A DNA stretch of 64,000 nucleotides from Bacillota bacterium. GTDB taxonomy: Bacteria; Bacillota; UBA4882; UBA8346. The stretch's first letter is position 1, and every line of letters starts with the position of its first letter. The notes beneath the pieces are model-generated. The model saw nothing but the letters and a program-made list of their open reading frames with translations, made no database searches and was not told the DNA's origin. Location: assembly GCA_029974635.1 (NCBI GenBank), contig JARKQY010000031.1, positions 120,271 to 184,270 on the forward strand, given 5' to 3'. Both the position numbers and the translations under genes were made by a program. Below, in pieces: positions 1 through 9,044 of the stretch.

Positions 1-488
1 TTGATGATCTAATATCCATCGGCACTATTGGCTTAATCAAAGGAATCGGGACTTTTAAACGAAACCGTAATACCAGACTGGCTACCTATGCGGCCCGCTG
101 CATTGAGAATGAGATCCTGATGCATTTACGGAGCATTAAAAAGAATAAGAATGATTTACTGTTATATGATCCGATTGGTTCGGATAAGGAAGGCAACGAA
201 ATTACCTTGCTGGACATTTTGGGAACCAGCGCGGAGGTGGTTCCCGAACAAGTGGAAACCCTTTTGGAGGAAGAGAAGTTAAAAGAACGCATCAACCAGT
301 TGAGCAAACGGGAGCGCAAAGTAATTGAACTCCGATACGGCCTGTTGGATGGGATCAATAAGACGCAGCGGGAAATATCCAAATTGCTGAATATATCGCG
401 GTCCTATGTTTCCCGAATTGAGAAAAAGGCATTACGTAAATTATTTTCGGATATGAGCTTACCGAATAACAATAAGCAAAGTTCATAG
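1..488 (+). CDS. sigK: RNA polymerase sporulation sigma factor SigK (3' part)
   Basis: The reading frame is open from base 3 and its start lies left of the window. It directs late mother-cell transcription during sporulation. The visible part holds the end of region 2 ([15 protein letters not shown], then [16 protein letters not shown], the -10 recognition and melting helices), region 3 ([20 protein letters not shown]) and region 4 ([14 protein letters not shown], then the helix-turn-helix [24 protein letters not shown]). The MHLR / DPIGxDKEGNEI spacing fits SigK better than SigE, which I recall has a different segment here. No break by a skin-like element is seen in the visible part. It ends normally, with a short basic tail. 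Confidence 0.9.
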   Translation, partial: DDLISIGTIGLIKGIGTFKRNRNTRLATYAARCIENEILMHLRSIKKNKNDLLLYDPIGSDKEGNEITLLDILGTSAEVVPEQVETLLEEEKLKERINQLSKRERKVIELRYGLLDGINKTQREISKLLNISRSYVSRIEKKALRKLFSDMSLPNNNKQSS

Positions 489-570
489 TTTCCGGCGTTT
501 TTGGGAAAAATTTCTTTTTAAAAAGAGTGTATATTAAATTCCGGATTGGTCATGATAATATCAGAGATTT

Positions 571-1040
571 GCAGTAGCTGAGGCGCAGATTGATAACGGC
601 TCCAGCCAAACGGCCTTAGATTCGTAACGAATCTTGTCAAATTTGTTGTGAATCTGAGGGGTCGTTATCAGTCGAGCAAAGATTGTTATGGGTTCCAAGA
701 CAACGCATCCGCGTAAGCGTTTGCGCGGGATCCATATCAGTCGGAGCGCAGATTGTTGTAGGCAGGCCAACTTATTACGGCAGTCCGAACCGGCGATAGG
801 ATAACTATTCTATTAAAATGGTTAACCATTGAATAAAATAGTTAAGGATTGTCGCAGTAGGGAAACCCGTCTGCAGCAGTCGAGCCCAGATTGTTATTGG
901 AGCGAAAGGGTTTGTTTGCAGTCGAACTGTTAGTTTTAAAGCTTGATTGCAGATAGATCCCCAAGTTTCAATAACAGTCGGTCAAAGGTTATCGTAGTAT
1001 GTGTAATCGGTGTTTGCAGCCGAGAGGTTGCAGATATCGA
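571..1040 (+). repeat. cluster of degenerate ~24-bp direct repeats
   Basis: Units beginning CAGTCGAG or similar and continuing to CAGATTGTTATGG recur at 571-599, 669-692, 738-762 and 877-900. More diverged versions lie at 919-930, 975-996 and about 1017-1040. The best units differ mainly at the C/A positions between GAGC and GATTGTT. Spacing is irregular (about 68 to 140 bases), unlike a CRISPR array, and no cas gene is in view. Function is unknown. Confidence 0.6.
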
Positions 1041-1208
1041 CGCAACGTGGTGCGGTAGCCGGAGAAAAGGTTACTGCAGGTCTCTCTTATTTATACAACT
1101 TTTTTGTGAAAAATTGAAATATAGTGATTAAACGTAAGCAATTAATAATAAATTGATGATCATCGTCATACATCCCCGATATTGCTAATTTTTCCCTATA
1201 AATCATTT

Positions 1209-1237
1209 TTGCTAGTGACTTATTCATATTGTATAAT
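1209..1237 (+). promoter_or_regulatory. sigma-A type promoter for a possible small RNA
   Basis: TTGCTA (1209-1214) and TATAAT (1232-1237) are 17 bases apart. A terminator-like hairpin follows at 1456-1484 with no convincing coding frame between. Confidence 0.45.
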
Positions 1238-1243
1238 AAAAAT

Positions 1244-1484
1244 ACGGTTCTTGTGTTCGGATTCGAAACAAGGATCAAAGAGCATATATTTGACGCAGAC
1301 GTCGGCGGACAGGTACGTGCTCGTCCCACATCCGGTTCACGCCGGCATCCGGTGTGGAGGTATCAGTTTTTTAGGTTTTTGTTTTTTGTTTTTCGTTTTA
1401 TGGTTTTTGTTTTTAGGTTTCTTTTTTAAGTTTTACAATTTGCTTGTTTTGTTTTAACCACCCTTCATGGGCGGTTATTTTTTT
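1244..1484 (+). ncRNA. candidate small structured RNA
   Basis: This is a predicted transcript of about 240 nt between the promoter at 1209-1237 and the terminator at 1456-1484. It contains a GC-rich hairpin (CCACATCCGG at 1326-1335 with CCGGTGTGG at 1349-1357, one bulged base). A long T/G-rich tract follows at about 1369-1433, made of repeated TTTTT-(A/G)-G blocks. It does not match 6S, SRP, tmRNA or RNase P landmarks that I know. A 66-codon frame overlaps it but resembles nothing and has no ribosome binding site. Inference only. Confidence 0.3.
1456..1484 (+). terminator. Rho-independent terminator
   Basis: AACCACCC (1456-1463) pairs with GGGCGGTT (1469-1476) with one mismatch, then T-rich sequence follows. 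Confidence 0.65.
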
Positions 1485-1788
1485 CGCGTTTTTTGGACCA
1501 GCAATCCAGCAATACTTTTTAATAAATAATTTATTTTACTTTTGGCTGGTTTGAGGTTACTATATTTTAGTCACAACTTTTCGCCGTTCAAAATTAAACT
1601 GGTAAAACATTCGCTAAATAACGTAGCACTATAATTTGAGAACGTTTTACCAAAGTAGAGCGGGTTCCATTATTTTTGAATGTAGTTTATTTAAAATACG
1701 CTCTACTAGTGAGCTATATTGCCAAAATCTATCCAATACAGAGATATACAGAGATATTTTGTTGAAATTAGTATATAAATTTCTGGAC

Positions 1789-1804
1789 ACCCAAGATCTT
1801 GGGT
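1789..1804. promoter_or_regulatory. perfect 16-bp palindrome upstream of nrdR
   Basis: ACCCAAGATCTTGGGT is a perfect palindrome about 50 bases before the nrdR start, and a tandem ACAGAGATAT pair lies just upstream at 1738-1757. Either could be an operator. Neither clearly matches the NrdR box as I know it. Confidence 0.35.
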
Positions 1805-1856
1805 AATATAATAATAGGGGGTACAATATCTAGTCTTTTAAAAAGGAGGATTAAAA

Positions 1857-2333
1857 TTGAACTGTCCGTTTTGTGGTCATCCTGACAGCAAGGTGATTGA
1901 TTCACGCGCTTCGGATGAGATGAATGCCATTCGGAGACGCCGCGAGTGCCTGGTTTGCCAAAAACGTTTCACAACGTACGAACGAATTGAAGAAGTGCCG
2001 CTGATTATCATTAAAAAGGATGGCCGGCGTGAACCGTTCGATCGCCAAAAAGTGTTAAACGGCCTTTTAAAGGCTTGCGAAAAAAGGCCGGTTTCCTTCG
2101 CCACCCTGGAAAAACTGGTTGATACAGTTGAACGGGAATTGCGTAACCGGATGGACCAGGAAATAAAGAGTACTACGATTGGAGAATTGGTGATGGAAGG
2201 TCTCAAGGAGATCGATGAAGTCGCTTATGTGCGTTTTGCTTCTGTATATCGCCAATTTAAAGATTTAGCCATATTTATGCAGGAACTTCAAGGTTTATTA
2301 GGACAAAGAAAAAAAGTTTCGGAGGAGAATTAA
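1857..2333 (+). CDS. nrdR: transcriptional repressor NrdR
   Basis: Zinc-finger and ATP-cone repressor of ribonucleotide reductase genes, which senses ATP and dATP. The N-terminal zinc ribbon shows CPFCG at residues 3-7 and CLVCQKRF near 31-38. The ATP-cone follows ([24 protein letters not shown] and onward). At 158 aa it is close to the usual length of about 150. It starts at TTG, 7 bases after AAGGAGGA (1842-1850), because no ATG gives the MNCPFCG start. It lies 2 bases ahead of nrdD, so it is co-transcribed with a probable target and likely autoregulated. Confidence 0.95.
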   Translation: MNCPFCGHPDSKVIDSRASDEMNAIRRRRECLVCQKRFTTYERIEEVPLIIIKKDGRREPFDRQKVLNGLLKACEKRPVSFATLEKLVDTVERELRNRMDQEIKSTTIGELVMEGLKEIDEVAYVRFASVYRQFKDLAIFMQELQGLLGQRKKVSEEN

Positions 2334-2335
2334 GG

Positions 2336-4432
2336 ATGGCTAAAAATTCCATCGAAGTTGAATCCAACCAAAATGAAGAATCGAAGCTGATAAATATTTT
2401 CAGCCGTACCGTCGATAAATCTTTTCGCTCCATTCGAAAACGGGACGGGCGGATCGTTGAGTTCACTAGGGATAAGATCAGCGCCGCGATTTTTAAAGCC
2501 GCTAAAGCCGTTGGTGGAGAAGACCGGCAATTAGCTGATGAGCTGGCTGAAATCGTGGTTCAATACCTGTATAAAAAACTGGGTTCGGGAATACCGGCTG
2601 TGGAAGAGGTACAAGATGCGGTGGAAAAGGTGCTTATTGACACCGGACATGCTAAGACGGCCAAAGCATATATACTTTACCGGGATCGTAGGACGAGGCT
2701 TCGTGATTCCAAATCCGAACTCATGGATGTCGTTCAGGACATACTGGTGGAGACCAACCGGGAAAATGCCAATGTTAGCAACTCTCCTTCGGCTAAAATG
2801 CTGCAAATCGCTTCGGCGGCAAGTAAAAAGTATTATTTGAGCCGTCTTATTCCGGATGAAATGGCTCAGGCTCATATCGAAGGAGACTATCATATTCATG
2901 ATTTGGATTTTTACGGCAAAACTCTTACTTGCGTCCAGATTCCGTTGGGACGTTTATTGGCCGAAGGCTTTAATAATGGCCATGGTTTCATCAGGCCCCC
3001 CAAAAGACCGGCTTCGGCAACGGCTTTATCTGCCATTATTTTACAAAGCTCCCAGAATGATATGCATGGCGGTCAGTCGTTTGCAGCCTTTGATCGTGAT
3101 ATGGCCCCTTATGTTGCAGGGGCTTCCGAGGATGAAATATATCAAGCCATGGAGGCTTTAATATATAACCTAAACTCAATGCACAGCAGGGCAGGAGCCC
3201 AAGTTCCTTTTTCCAGCCTGAATATTGGCAATGAAACAACTCCTGAAGCGCGGATGGTAACCAAATGTTTGTTACTGGCGTATGAAAAAGGCTTAGGCAG
3301 GGGCGAAACCCCGATTTTTCCCAATATCATCTTCCGTCTTAAAAAAGGGATTAACTTTGAACCTCAAGATCCGAATTACGATTTGTTTAAATTGGCAATG
3401 CGGGTTTCGGCTAACCGTTTAAATCCAACCTTTGCATTTATGGACTCAACCTTTAATACCCAATACGGAACCCAGGTTGCATATATGGGATGCCGGACCA
3501 GAGTCATCGGTAACCGTCATGGGGCTGAGATAACCGATGGCAGGGGAAATCTTTCTTTTACAACCATCAATCTTCCCCGGATTGCTATTAAAGCTAACGG
3601 TGATTTGGAGATATTTTTCGCGGAATTGGAACGGTTGATGACTTTAGCGGCCAGGCAGTTATACCATCGCTACCGGACTCAAGCCCGTCTCAAGGTAAAA
3701 GACATGCCTTTTTTGATGGGCCAGGGATTATATTTGGATTCGGAAAAACTCCGTCCAGAGGATACCATCGCTCCGGTTATCAAGCATGGCACCTTGTCAA
3801 TAGGGTTTATTGGCTTAGCGGAGGCGCTGACCGCCTTAACCGGAAAACATCATGGACAGGATCTCAAAGCCCAGCGGTTGGGACTTGAAATTGTTAACTT
3901 TATGCGTAAAGCAGTTGACGGCTTTGCGGAAGAATATGACCTAAATTACACGCTCCTGGCGACACCGGCGGAAGGGTTGGCGGGGCGCTTCATAGGCATG
4001 GATCGCCGCCGTTTCGGGGTTATCTCCGGAGTAACCGATAAAGAATTTTATACTAATAGTTTTCATGTGCCGGTATATTTCGAAATCTCTTCATATGACA
4101 AGATTATAACCGAAGGGCCTTATCATGAAATGACCAACGCCGGCCATATCAGTTATATTGAACTTAAATCCCCCCCGGTGGATAATTTAGAAGCCTTTGA
4201 ACGGATAATCCGGCATATGGCCGCTTCCAACATGGGTTATGCCGGGATTAATTTCCCGGTGGATGAATGCCTTCATTGTTATTTCCGGGGGATCATCGCA
4301 AGCGAGTGTCCTTCCTGCGGTTCAATCAATATTCGCCGGATTCGAAGAATTACCGGCTATTTATCAACCGTTGACCGGTTTAACGATGCCAAGCAGGCGG
4401 AATTAAAGGAACGTTTGGAGCATTTATTTTGA
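2336..4432 (+). CDS. nrdD: anaerobic (class III) ribonucleoside-triphosphate reductase
   Basis: Glycyl-radical enzyme that reduces ribonucleoside triphosphates to dNTPs without oxygen. Residues from about 32 form an ATP-cone (SIRKRDGRIVEFTRDKI), as in the adjacent NrdR. The catalytic barrel includes YMGCRTRV, which carries a conserved Cys. The C-terminus has the zinc site (Cys645, Cys648, Cys658, Cys661) and the glycyl radical loop with Gly674 in RRITGYLS. Many family members have Cys two residues before that Gly (RxCGY); here it is Thr. Length 698 aa is normal. The ATG follows GGAGGA at the end of nrdR. It overlaps nrdG by one base. Confidence 0.95.
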   Translation: MAKNSIEVESNQNEESKLINIFSRTVDKSFRSIRKRDGRIVEFTRDKISAAIFKAAKAVGGEDRQLADELAEIVVQYLYKKLGSGIPAVEEVQDAVEKVLIDTGHAKTAKAYILYRDRRTRLRDSKSELMDVVQDILVETNRENANVSNSPSAKMLQIASAASKKYYLSRLIPDEMAQAHIEGDYHIHDLDFYGKTLTCVQIPLGRLLAEGFNNGHGFIRPPKRPASATALSAIILQSSQNDMHGGQSFAAFDRDMAPYVAGASEDEIYQAMEALIYNLNSMHSRAGAQVPFSSLNIGNETTPEARMVTKCLLLAYEKGLGRGETPIFPNIIFRLKKGINFEPQDPNYDLFKLAMRVSANRLNPTFAFMDSTFNTQYGTQVAYMGCRTRVIGNRHGAEITDGRGNLSFTTINLPRIAIKANGDLEIFFAELERLMTLAARQLYHRYRTQARLKVKDMPFLMGQGLYLDSEKLRPEDTIAPVIKHGTLSIGFIGLAEALTALTGKHHGQDLKAQRLGLEIVNFMRKAVDGFAEEYDLNYTLLATPAEGLAGRFIGMDRRRFGVISGVTDKEFYTNSFHVPVYFEISSYDKIITEGPYHEMTNAGHISYIELKSPPVDNLEAFERIIRHMAASNMGYAGINFPVDECLHCYFRGIIASECPSCGSINIRRIRRITGYLSTVDRFNDAKQAELKERLEHLF

Positions 4433-4968
4433 TGGCTATCGGTTTGGATCAAAAATTGGCTGCTACAACTTTAAGAATCGCCGGTGTTGCTAACGAGAGT
4501 ATCGTTGACGGTCCGGGTATCAGGGATACCATATTCTTCCAAGGTTGTCCTCATGCTTGTCCGGGTTGTCATAATCCTGAAACCTGGGAGACGGGTGGCG
4601 GAAATGAAATATCAATTTTGGATTTACTGTCGCTTTTGATAATAAATCCTTTGGTAACTGGAGTCACTTTTAGCGGGGGGGAGCCATTTCTTCAGGCCAG
4701 CGCCGCTGCCGCCCTGGGTGGCATTTTTAAAGAAAAGGGTCTGGACCTTTGGGTGTATACCGGATTTACCTGGGAAGATTTGCTTGTAAATACGGAGAAA
4801 CCGGGGTTTAAAGAGTTGTTAAAAATTGCCGATGTAATAGTTGATGGTCCTTTTAGAAAAGAGTTGAAGGATAATTCCATAAAATTTATCGGATCCAGTA
4901 ATCAGCGGCTAATTAATGTCAAGATTAGTTTGGAGACGGGGCGGATTGTTCAGTGGCTTCCTACTTAG
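4432..4968 (+). CDS. nrdG: anaerobic ribonucleotide reductase activating protein
   Basis: Radical-SAM activase that installs the glycyl radical on NrdD. The CX3CX2C cluster motif is Cys39, Cys43 and Cys46 (QGCPHACPGCHNPETW). TFSGGEPFLQ is the usual SAM-contact segment. Length 178 aa fits the family. I start at the ATG at 4432, whose A is the last base of the nrdD stop. A TTG at 4429 directly before it would add one residue and cannot be excluded. Translational coupling with nrdD is likely. Confidence 0.95.
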   Translation: MAIGLDQKLAATTLRIAGVANESIVDGPGIRDTIFFQGCPHACPGCHNPETWETGGGNEISILDLLSLLIINPLVTGVTFSGGEPFLQASAAAALGGIFKEKGLDLWVYTGFTWEDLLVNTEKPGFKELLKIADVIVDGPFRKELKDNSIKFIGSSNQRLINVKISLETGRIVQWLPT

Positions 4969-4997
4969 AAACCCTTGTTTGGGGCTGAAAATTTAAG

Positions 4998-5780
4998 ATG
5001 AGCTGGTACTGTGAAACCAAAAACGGCCAAATCATTTGCCATTGCCATGAATTGAATAACCTTCGGGTGCGTCAGGCTTTCTCCACCAAAACCAGTGGAA
5101 ACATGGCGCTTCATACCGGTGATGATCCCAAAGCTGTCATTGATAGGCGTGAAAATTTTTTAAACGTTTTGGGATTCCATCTCCGCCAATTGGTTGCCGG
5201 GGAACAGACTCATGGGATTAATGTCTATGTTGTTACAAAACAAGCAGCCGGTTCGGGAGCCTTTCGTTTGGATACGATGATTCCGGAGACTGATGCCTTG
5301 ATAACCAGAGATACCGGGGTTGTTTTGTCGACATATACCGCTGATTGCCTGCCGATTTTTATTTATGATCCATCCACACCGGCTGTTGGGTTGGTTCATG
5401 CCGGCTGGCGGGGGAGTTTACAGGGGATACTCGCCAAAACCCTGGAAAAAATGAATATGTTTTTTCGGACGACCCCTTCTCGTTGCAAAATCGCTATTGG
5501 ACCGGGAATATGCGCCAAATGCTTTACAGTCGCCGCCGATGTAGCCAACCAATTTAACGATGTTTTTCCCGGCGCAGTTCACCATTGTAACTCCAATTAC
5601 CAGGTGGATTTGGTGGAATTTAACAAATGGATACTTGACGGGTTTGGAGTTCCAGCAGAGCATGTCATTACATCTCAATGGTGCACCGTGTGCTCTGCGG
5701 ATCGATTCTATTCATACCGCGCTCACCGGGGGACTATTGGACGGATGATGGGGATTATCGGATTATTAGAGGAAACTTAA
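4998..5780 (+). CDS. pgeF: PgeF/YlmD/YfiH-family purine nucleoside phosphorylase (laccase-fold)
   Basis: Cytoplasmic 260-aa protein of the multicopper-polyphenol-oxidase-fold family. Family members have been reported to process purine nucleosides and, in some bacteria, to correct peptidoglycan errors. The metal-site residues are visible: His72 (EQTHGIN), Cys117 (TADCLPI) and His134 (VGLVHAGWRG). A later GPGICAKCFTV segment is also typical. It stands where ylmD lies in the Bacillus ylmDEFGH-divIVA cluster, upstream of yggS (ylmE) and sepF (ylmF). The ribosome binding site is weak. Confidence 0.9.
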   Translation: MSWYCETKNGQIICHCHELNNLRVRQAFSTKTSGNMALHTGDDPKAVIDRRENFLNVLGFHLRQLVAGEQTHGINVYVVTKQAAGSGAFRLDTMIPETDALITRDTGVVLSTYTADCLPIFIYDPSTPAVGLVHAGWRGSLQGILAKTLEKMNMFFRTTPSRCKIAIGPGICAKCFTVAADVANQFNDVFPGAVHHCNSNYQVDLVEFNKWILDGFGVPAEHVITSQWCTVCSADRFYSYRAHRGTIGRMMGIIGLLEET

Positions 5781-5789
5781 TTCGGAAGA

Positions 5790-6974
5790 TTGAATATTAT
5801 CCTAGGAAGAGGTTATGTAAAAACGTACTATATCATCAAAGGCCCCAAGCGCGTCAGGATTCGCGAATTTATCAAGAAAGCCGCTGCTGTACTATTAGTA
5901 ATTCTGATTATTGAAGCAGGGATCTTTCTGCTTAGAAGTATAAATGTGAATATAGTAGTTGCCAAATGGGGTTTTATGGAAAAAGGATATTGGGCAGAGG
6001 CTTTGATCATCCAAAGAGAGACGGTTTTACGGGCGCCGTTGGCCGGCAATTTGGAGATTCAAGCGGAGTCCGGCGCCCGGGTGCCGCGTGATGAATTATT
6101 GCTGTATATTAATACTGACCAACCCATTGATACATCTGAACTGAATATCAAGACGAAAATGGAATTGGAGTCCCTGGTTAGAGAGGAAAAAGCTTTTCGG
6201 GCTGATTTGGAACGGATTGAGTTTGAAATCAAGGAAATCCGGGCGTTAATGAAAAAATCACCGAAAAAATCAAAGGATATAAATCCGGTTATTACAGCGC
6301 TTCGCAAAGAAAAAACACGGGTTACCAAGACAATACAAACTACTCATCGCCAGTTTTTGGAATTGCGGCGCAAAGTTCAAGAACAGCTAGGGCAACAAGC
6401 TTTGGTGATGTCCCCTGAGCCGGGATATGTTTATTATCAAACCGATGGCTGGGAAGAAAAGCTATCGCTAGATAATCTTCAAAATATACAGGAACAGGAT
6501 ATCCGCCGCAACTACAGTCTGAAATCCTCCGGTAAAAAGGTGAATACCGGTGAAGTGATTGGAAAAATCATTAGTCCTTTTGAACAAATAATTATGGTTC
6601 TTGTTGATATAAACATTACTGGGCTGCCGGAGCCCGGTGAAGTGTGGTGGCTCAAAACAAGTCATGGGTTACAACGGGTTAATGTAAAAAAAGCCACCCA
6701 AATTTCAGATTATAAGGCCATGGTAGCATTGGTGAATCCAAGTTTTAGGCAGGATCATTTGCCCAACCGTCGCGCCAAAGTTTACTTAATCTATCGTAGA
6801 ATCAGTGGCGTTTCAGTTCCGCGCCGCGCCATTTTTAATCATAAAGGCGTTACATCAGTTAAAATCCTGAAAGGAGATGGCTTTGACCTAAAAAAAATAC
6901 GAGTCATTGATGTCGATGATAATAACGCCATCATTGACGGCCTTGAATTCGGCACCACCATTATATCACGATAG
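5790..6974 (+). CDS. HlyD-like membrane-anchored adaptor protein
   Basis: 394-aa protein with a basic cytosolic N-terminus (about 1-33) and one membrane segment near residues 34-50 (VLLVILIIEAGIFLL). A biotinyl-lipoyl-like half-domain follows (LRAPLAGNLEIQAESGARV), then a long charged coiled coil (about 120-200) and a beta-rich C-terminal part. This is the layout of HlyD-family periplasmic adaptors, which also occur in single-membrane clostridia beside the division cluster. No partner ABC transporter is nearby, so the role is unknown. Start TTG at 5790, preceded by CGGAAG; no ATG lies in frame near it. Confidence 0.7.
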   Translation: MNIILGRGYVKTYYIIKGPKRVRIREFIKKAAAVLLVILIIEAGIFLLRSINVNIVVAKWGFMEKGYWAEALIIQRETVLRAPLAGNLEIQAESGARVPRDELLLYINTDQPIDTSELNIKTKMELESLVREEKAFRADLERIEFEIKEIRALMKKSPKKSKDINPVITALRKEKTRVTKTIQTTHRQFLELRRKVQEQLGQQALVMSPEPGYVYYQTDGWEEKLSLDNLQNIQEQDIRRNYSLKSSGKKVNTGEVIGKIISPFEQIIMVLVDINITGLPEPGEVWWLKTSHGLQRVNVKKATQISDYKAMVALVNPSFRQDHLPNRRAKVYLIYRRISGVSVPRRAIFNHKGVTSVKILKGDGFDLKKIRVIDVDDNNAIIDGLEFGTTIISR

Positions 6975-6987
6975 GGGGCCTGTTGCT

Positions 6988-8304
6988 TTGAAGAAGACTT
7001 TTGTGGTGGATACTAGCGTTTTAGTTCATGATCCCCAGGCCTTGAATGCTTTTCAAGATAATGACATCGTGATCCCGATAGCCGTAGTTGAAGAGATTGA
7101 CGGGCATAAAAAAAGACAGGATGAGGTTGGGCGCAACGCCAGATGGGTTTCGGCCTTTCTGGACAAATTACGGGAAATCGGTCATTTGGATACCGGGGTA
7201 AATTTGGGAGAATCCCGGGGAATTTTACGGGTGGAATTAAACCATCAGGAAATTGAGAAACTTCCTCCGACATTGGATCGGAATAAAGTGGATAACCGGA
7301 TAATCGCCGTAGCTTTGGCATTGCAGCAATCTTCTGCCGTGCCGGTGGTATTGGTTACCAAGGATATTAATATGCGGATTAAGGCTGATGCTTTGGGAAT
7401 TGCCGCTGAAGATTATGAAACCGATAAGATCGAGATCGATGAGGTTTATACAGGAACCCGCATCCTCAAGGTTGAACCTGATATTATCAATCATTTTTAT
7501 ACGGCGGGTGAGGTTATCCTCAAGGAGTTTGAATTATATCCCAATCAGTTGATTATTTTGGAAGATTCCTTCGGTTCCTCCAAATCAGCCTTGGCGAGGC
7601 ATACCTTTGGCGGGAAATTGGTGCCTTTGCGTTATTCGGGCCAGGATCCTTTCGGTTTAAAACCCCGGAATAAGGAACAGCGTTTCGCCATTGAGCTTTT
7701 GCTTGATGATGAAATTCGTTTAGTAACATTGATTGGTAGGGCCGGTACCGGCAAGACCCTTTTGGCTCTTGCGGCAGGATTGCAAAAGGTAGTGGAAGAT
7801 TCAAAATACCGGCGTTTGTCCGTATCAAGGCCGGTTATTCCATTAGGTAATGATATTGGCTATTTGCCGGGTGATATTGATGAAAAACTCCGTCCCTGGA
7901 TGCAACCTATCTATGATAACCTGGAGTTCCTATTTAATAACCGGGATCGGAATGAAAAAATCGATCAACTGGTGAATAGTATGAAGGATTTAAATATTCT
8001 GGAATTGGAGGCCTTGACTTATATCCGGGGCCGGAGCATACCTAACCAGTTTTTACTGATTGATGAAGCGCAAAATCTTTCCCCTCACGAAATCAGGACT
8101 GCCATTACCAGGGTGGGAGAAGGGACCAAGATCGTATTGACCGGAGATCCTTACCAGATTGATCATCCTTACCTTGATTCTAACAGTAACGGACTGACTT
8201 TTGTAGTGGAAAGATTTAAAAATGAACGGCTAGCCGGGCATATAACGCTGGTCAAAGGTGAACGTTCCGAACTGGCCGAATTGGGTTCAAGACTATTGGG
8301 ATGA
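6988..8304 (+). CDS. PIN domain-PhoH family ATPase
   Basis: 438-aa fusion. The N-terminal PIN nuclease domain (from KKTFVVDTSVLVHDP, residues about 2-140) shows acidic metal ligands in DTSVL, VEEIDGHKKR, DNRIIA and VTKDINMRIKAD. The C-terminal PhoH-type P-loop ATPase shows Walker A GRAGTGKTLLALA, Walker B FLLIDEAQNLSPHE and a sensor segment LTGDPYQID. The architecture resembles B. subtilis YlaK and PhoH2, proposed as RNA helicase-ribonucleases. I start at TTG 6988, after AGGGGG, because upstream in-frame codons overlap the previous gene. It ends 13 bases before yggS. Confidence 0.9.
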   Translation: MKKTFVVDTSVLVHDPQALNAFQDNDIVIPIAVVEEIDGHKKRQDEVGRNARWVSAFLDKLREIGHLDTGVNLGESRGILRVELNHQEIEKLPPTLDRNKVDNRIIAVALALQQSSAVPVVLVTKDINMRIKADALGIAAEDYETDKIEIDEVYTGTRILKVEPDIINHFYTAGEVILKEFELYPNQLIILEDSFGSSKSALARHTFGGKLVPLRYSGQDPFGLKPRNKEQRFAIELLLDDEIRLVTLIGRAGTGKTLLALAAGLQKVVEDSKYRRLSVSRPVIPLGNDIGYLPGDIDEKLRPWMQPIYDNLEFLFNNRDRNEKIDQLVNSMKDLNILELEALTYIRGRSIPNQFLLIDEAQNLSPHEIRTAITRVGEGTKIVLTGDPYQIDHPYLDSNSNGLTFVVERFKNERLAGHITLVKGERSELAELGSRLLG

Positions 8305-8317
8305 GGAAGCAGTAAAA

Positions 8318-9004
8318 ATGGGAGTCAGCGAAAATTTGGCGGCTATCAGGGAACAGGTGAGGAATAGCGCCGTAAAGGCCAATCGGGATCCGGCAGGGAT
8401 AACAATCATTGCGGTTACTAAATATGTTGATGTAAATCGCATCAATGAAGCGCTGCACGCCGGAATTACTCATATCGCGGAAAACAGAGTTCAGGATGGG
8501 GCGGCAAAAATCCCATTACTCGAGCAAGAAGTCACCAAACATCTAATCGGGACTCTTCAAACCAATAAAGTAAAAAAGGCTTTGGAGATCTTTGATTTGA
8601 TCCATTCGGTGGATCGGGAGGAATTAATCCTTGAGCTTGCCAAACAAGCAGGAAAATTGGATCGGCAATGCCAATTCTTAATCCAGGTAAACATCTCCAA
8701 AGAGATTTCCAAGCATGGAATTAATCCGGAACAATTGGGGGGGCTGCTGGATCGTATTCAAAGCTATCCCCTGCTGCAACCGGTTGGTTTAATGACCATG
8801 GCCCCGTTGGGCGTCGGTCCGGAGGCGACCCGGAGCATTTTTCGGTGTTTACGCATTCTCTTTGAGGATATTTCCCGAAACCCTGATTATAAACTCAATG
8901 GAGCCAACTGGCGGTATTTGTCGATGGGAATGAGTCAGGATTTTCCGGAAGCCGTTGAAGAGGGTGCGAATCTACTGCGGATTGGAACAGCGATTTTTCA
9001 ATAA
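8318..9004 (+). CDS. yggS: YggS/PROSC-family PLP homeostasis protein
   Basis: 228-aa cytosolic pyridoxal-phosphate-binding protein, the ylmE equivalent. It is linked to vitamin B6 and amino-acid balance and has no known catalytic substrate. The PLP lysine is Lys35 in ITIIAVTKYVDV. HLIGTLQTNKVKKAL and SMGMSQDFPEAVEEGANLLRIGTAIF are signature segments. The ATG at 8318 follows GAGGAAG and gives the usual length. A longer frame from 8258 would overlap the PhoH gene. Confidence 0.93.
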   Translation: MGVSENLAAIREQVRNSAVKANRDPAGITIIAVTKYVDVNRINEALHAGITHIAENRVQDGAAKIPLLEQEVTKHLIGTLQTNKVKKALEIFDLIHSVDREELILELAKQAGKLDRQCQFLIQVNISKEISKHGINPEQLGGLLDRIQSYPLLQPVGLMTMAPLGVGPEATRSIFRCLRILFEDISRNPDYKLNGANWRYLSMGMSQDFPEAVEEGANLLRIGTAIFQ

Positions 9005-9044
9005 TAACTGGTAAAAGCTTATAAGAGCGGGTGGTGAATGAAAA

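Larger units (their letters stand above)
489..1856. other. long intergenic region, no convincing protein gene
   Basis: About 1.37 kb separates sigK from nrdR. The short frames here have no family resemblance and no matching ribosome binding site. It contains a degenerate repeat cluster (571 to about 1040), a promoter-like pair followed by a T-rich transcript and terminator (1209-1484), a 9-bp inverted repeat (1654-1662 with 1699-1707), a tandem 10-bp duplication ACAGAGATAT (1738-1757) and a perfect palindrome (1789-1804). Confidence 0.7.

Noticed and set aside
571..1040. Possible CRISPR array upstream of nrdR
   Set aside because: Units are degenerate, spacing varies widely, and no cas gene is present.
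943..1457. Short open frames (60-91 codons) in the sigK-nrdR gap
   Set aside because: No ribosome binding site, no family resemblance, and they run through repeats or the T-rich tract.
1738..1804. NrdR box
   Set aside because: Neither the ACAGAGATAT tandem nor the palindrome matches the NrdR consensus well enough to name it.
8258..8317. Longer N-terminus for yggS
   Set aside because: It would overlap the PhoH gene, and ATG 8318 has a good ribosome binding site and the family start.
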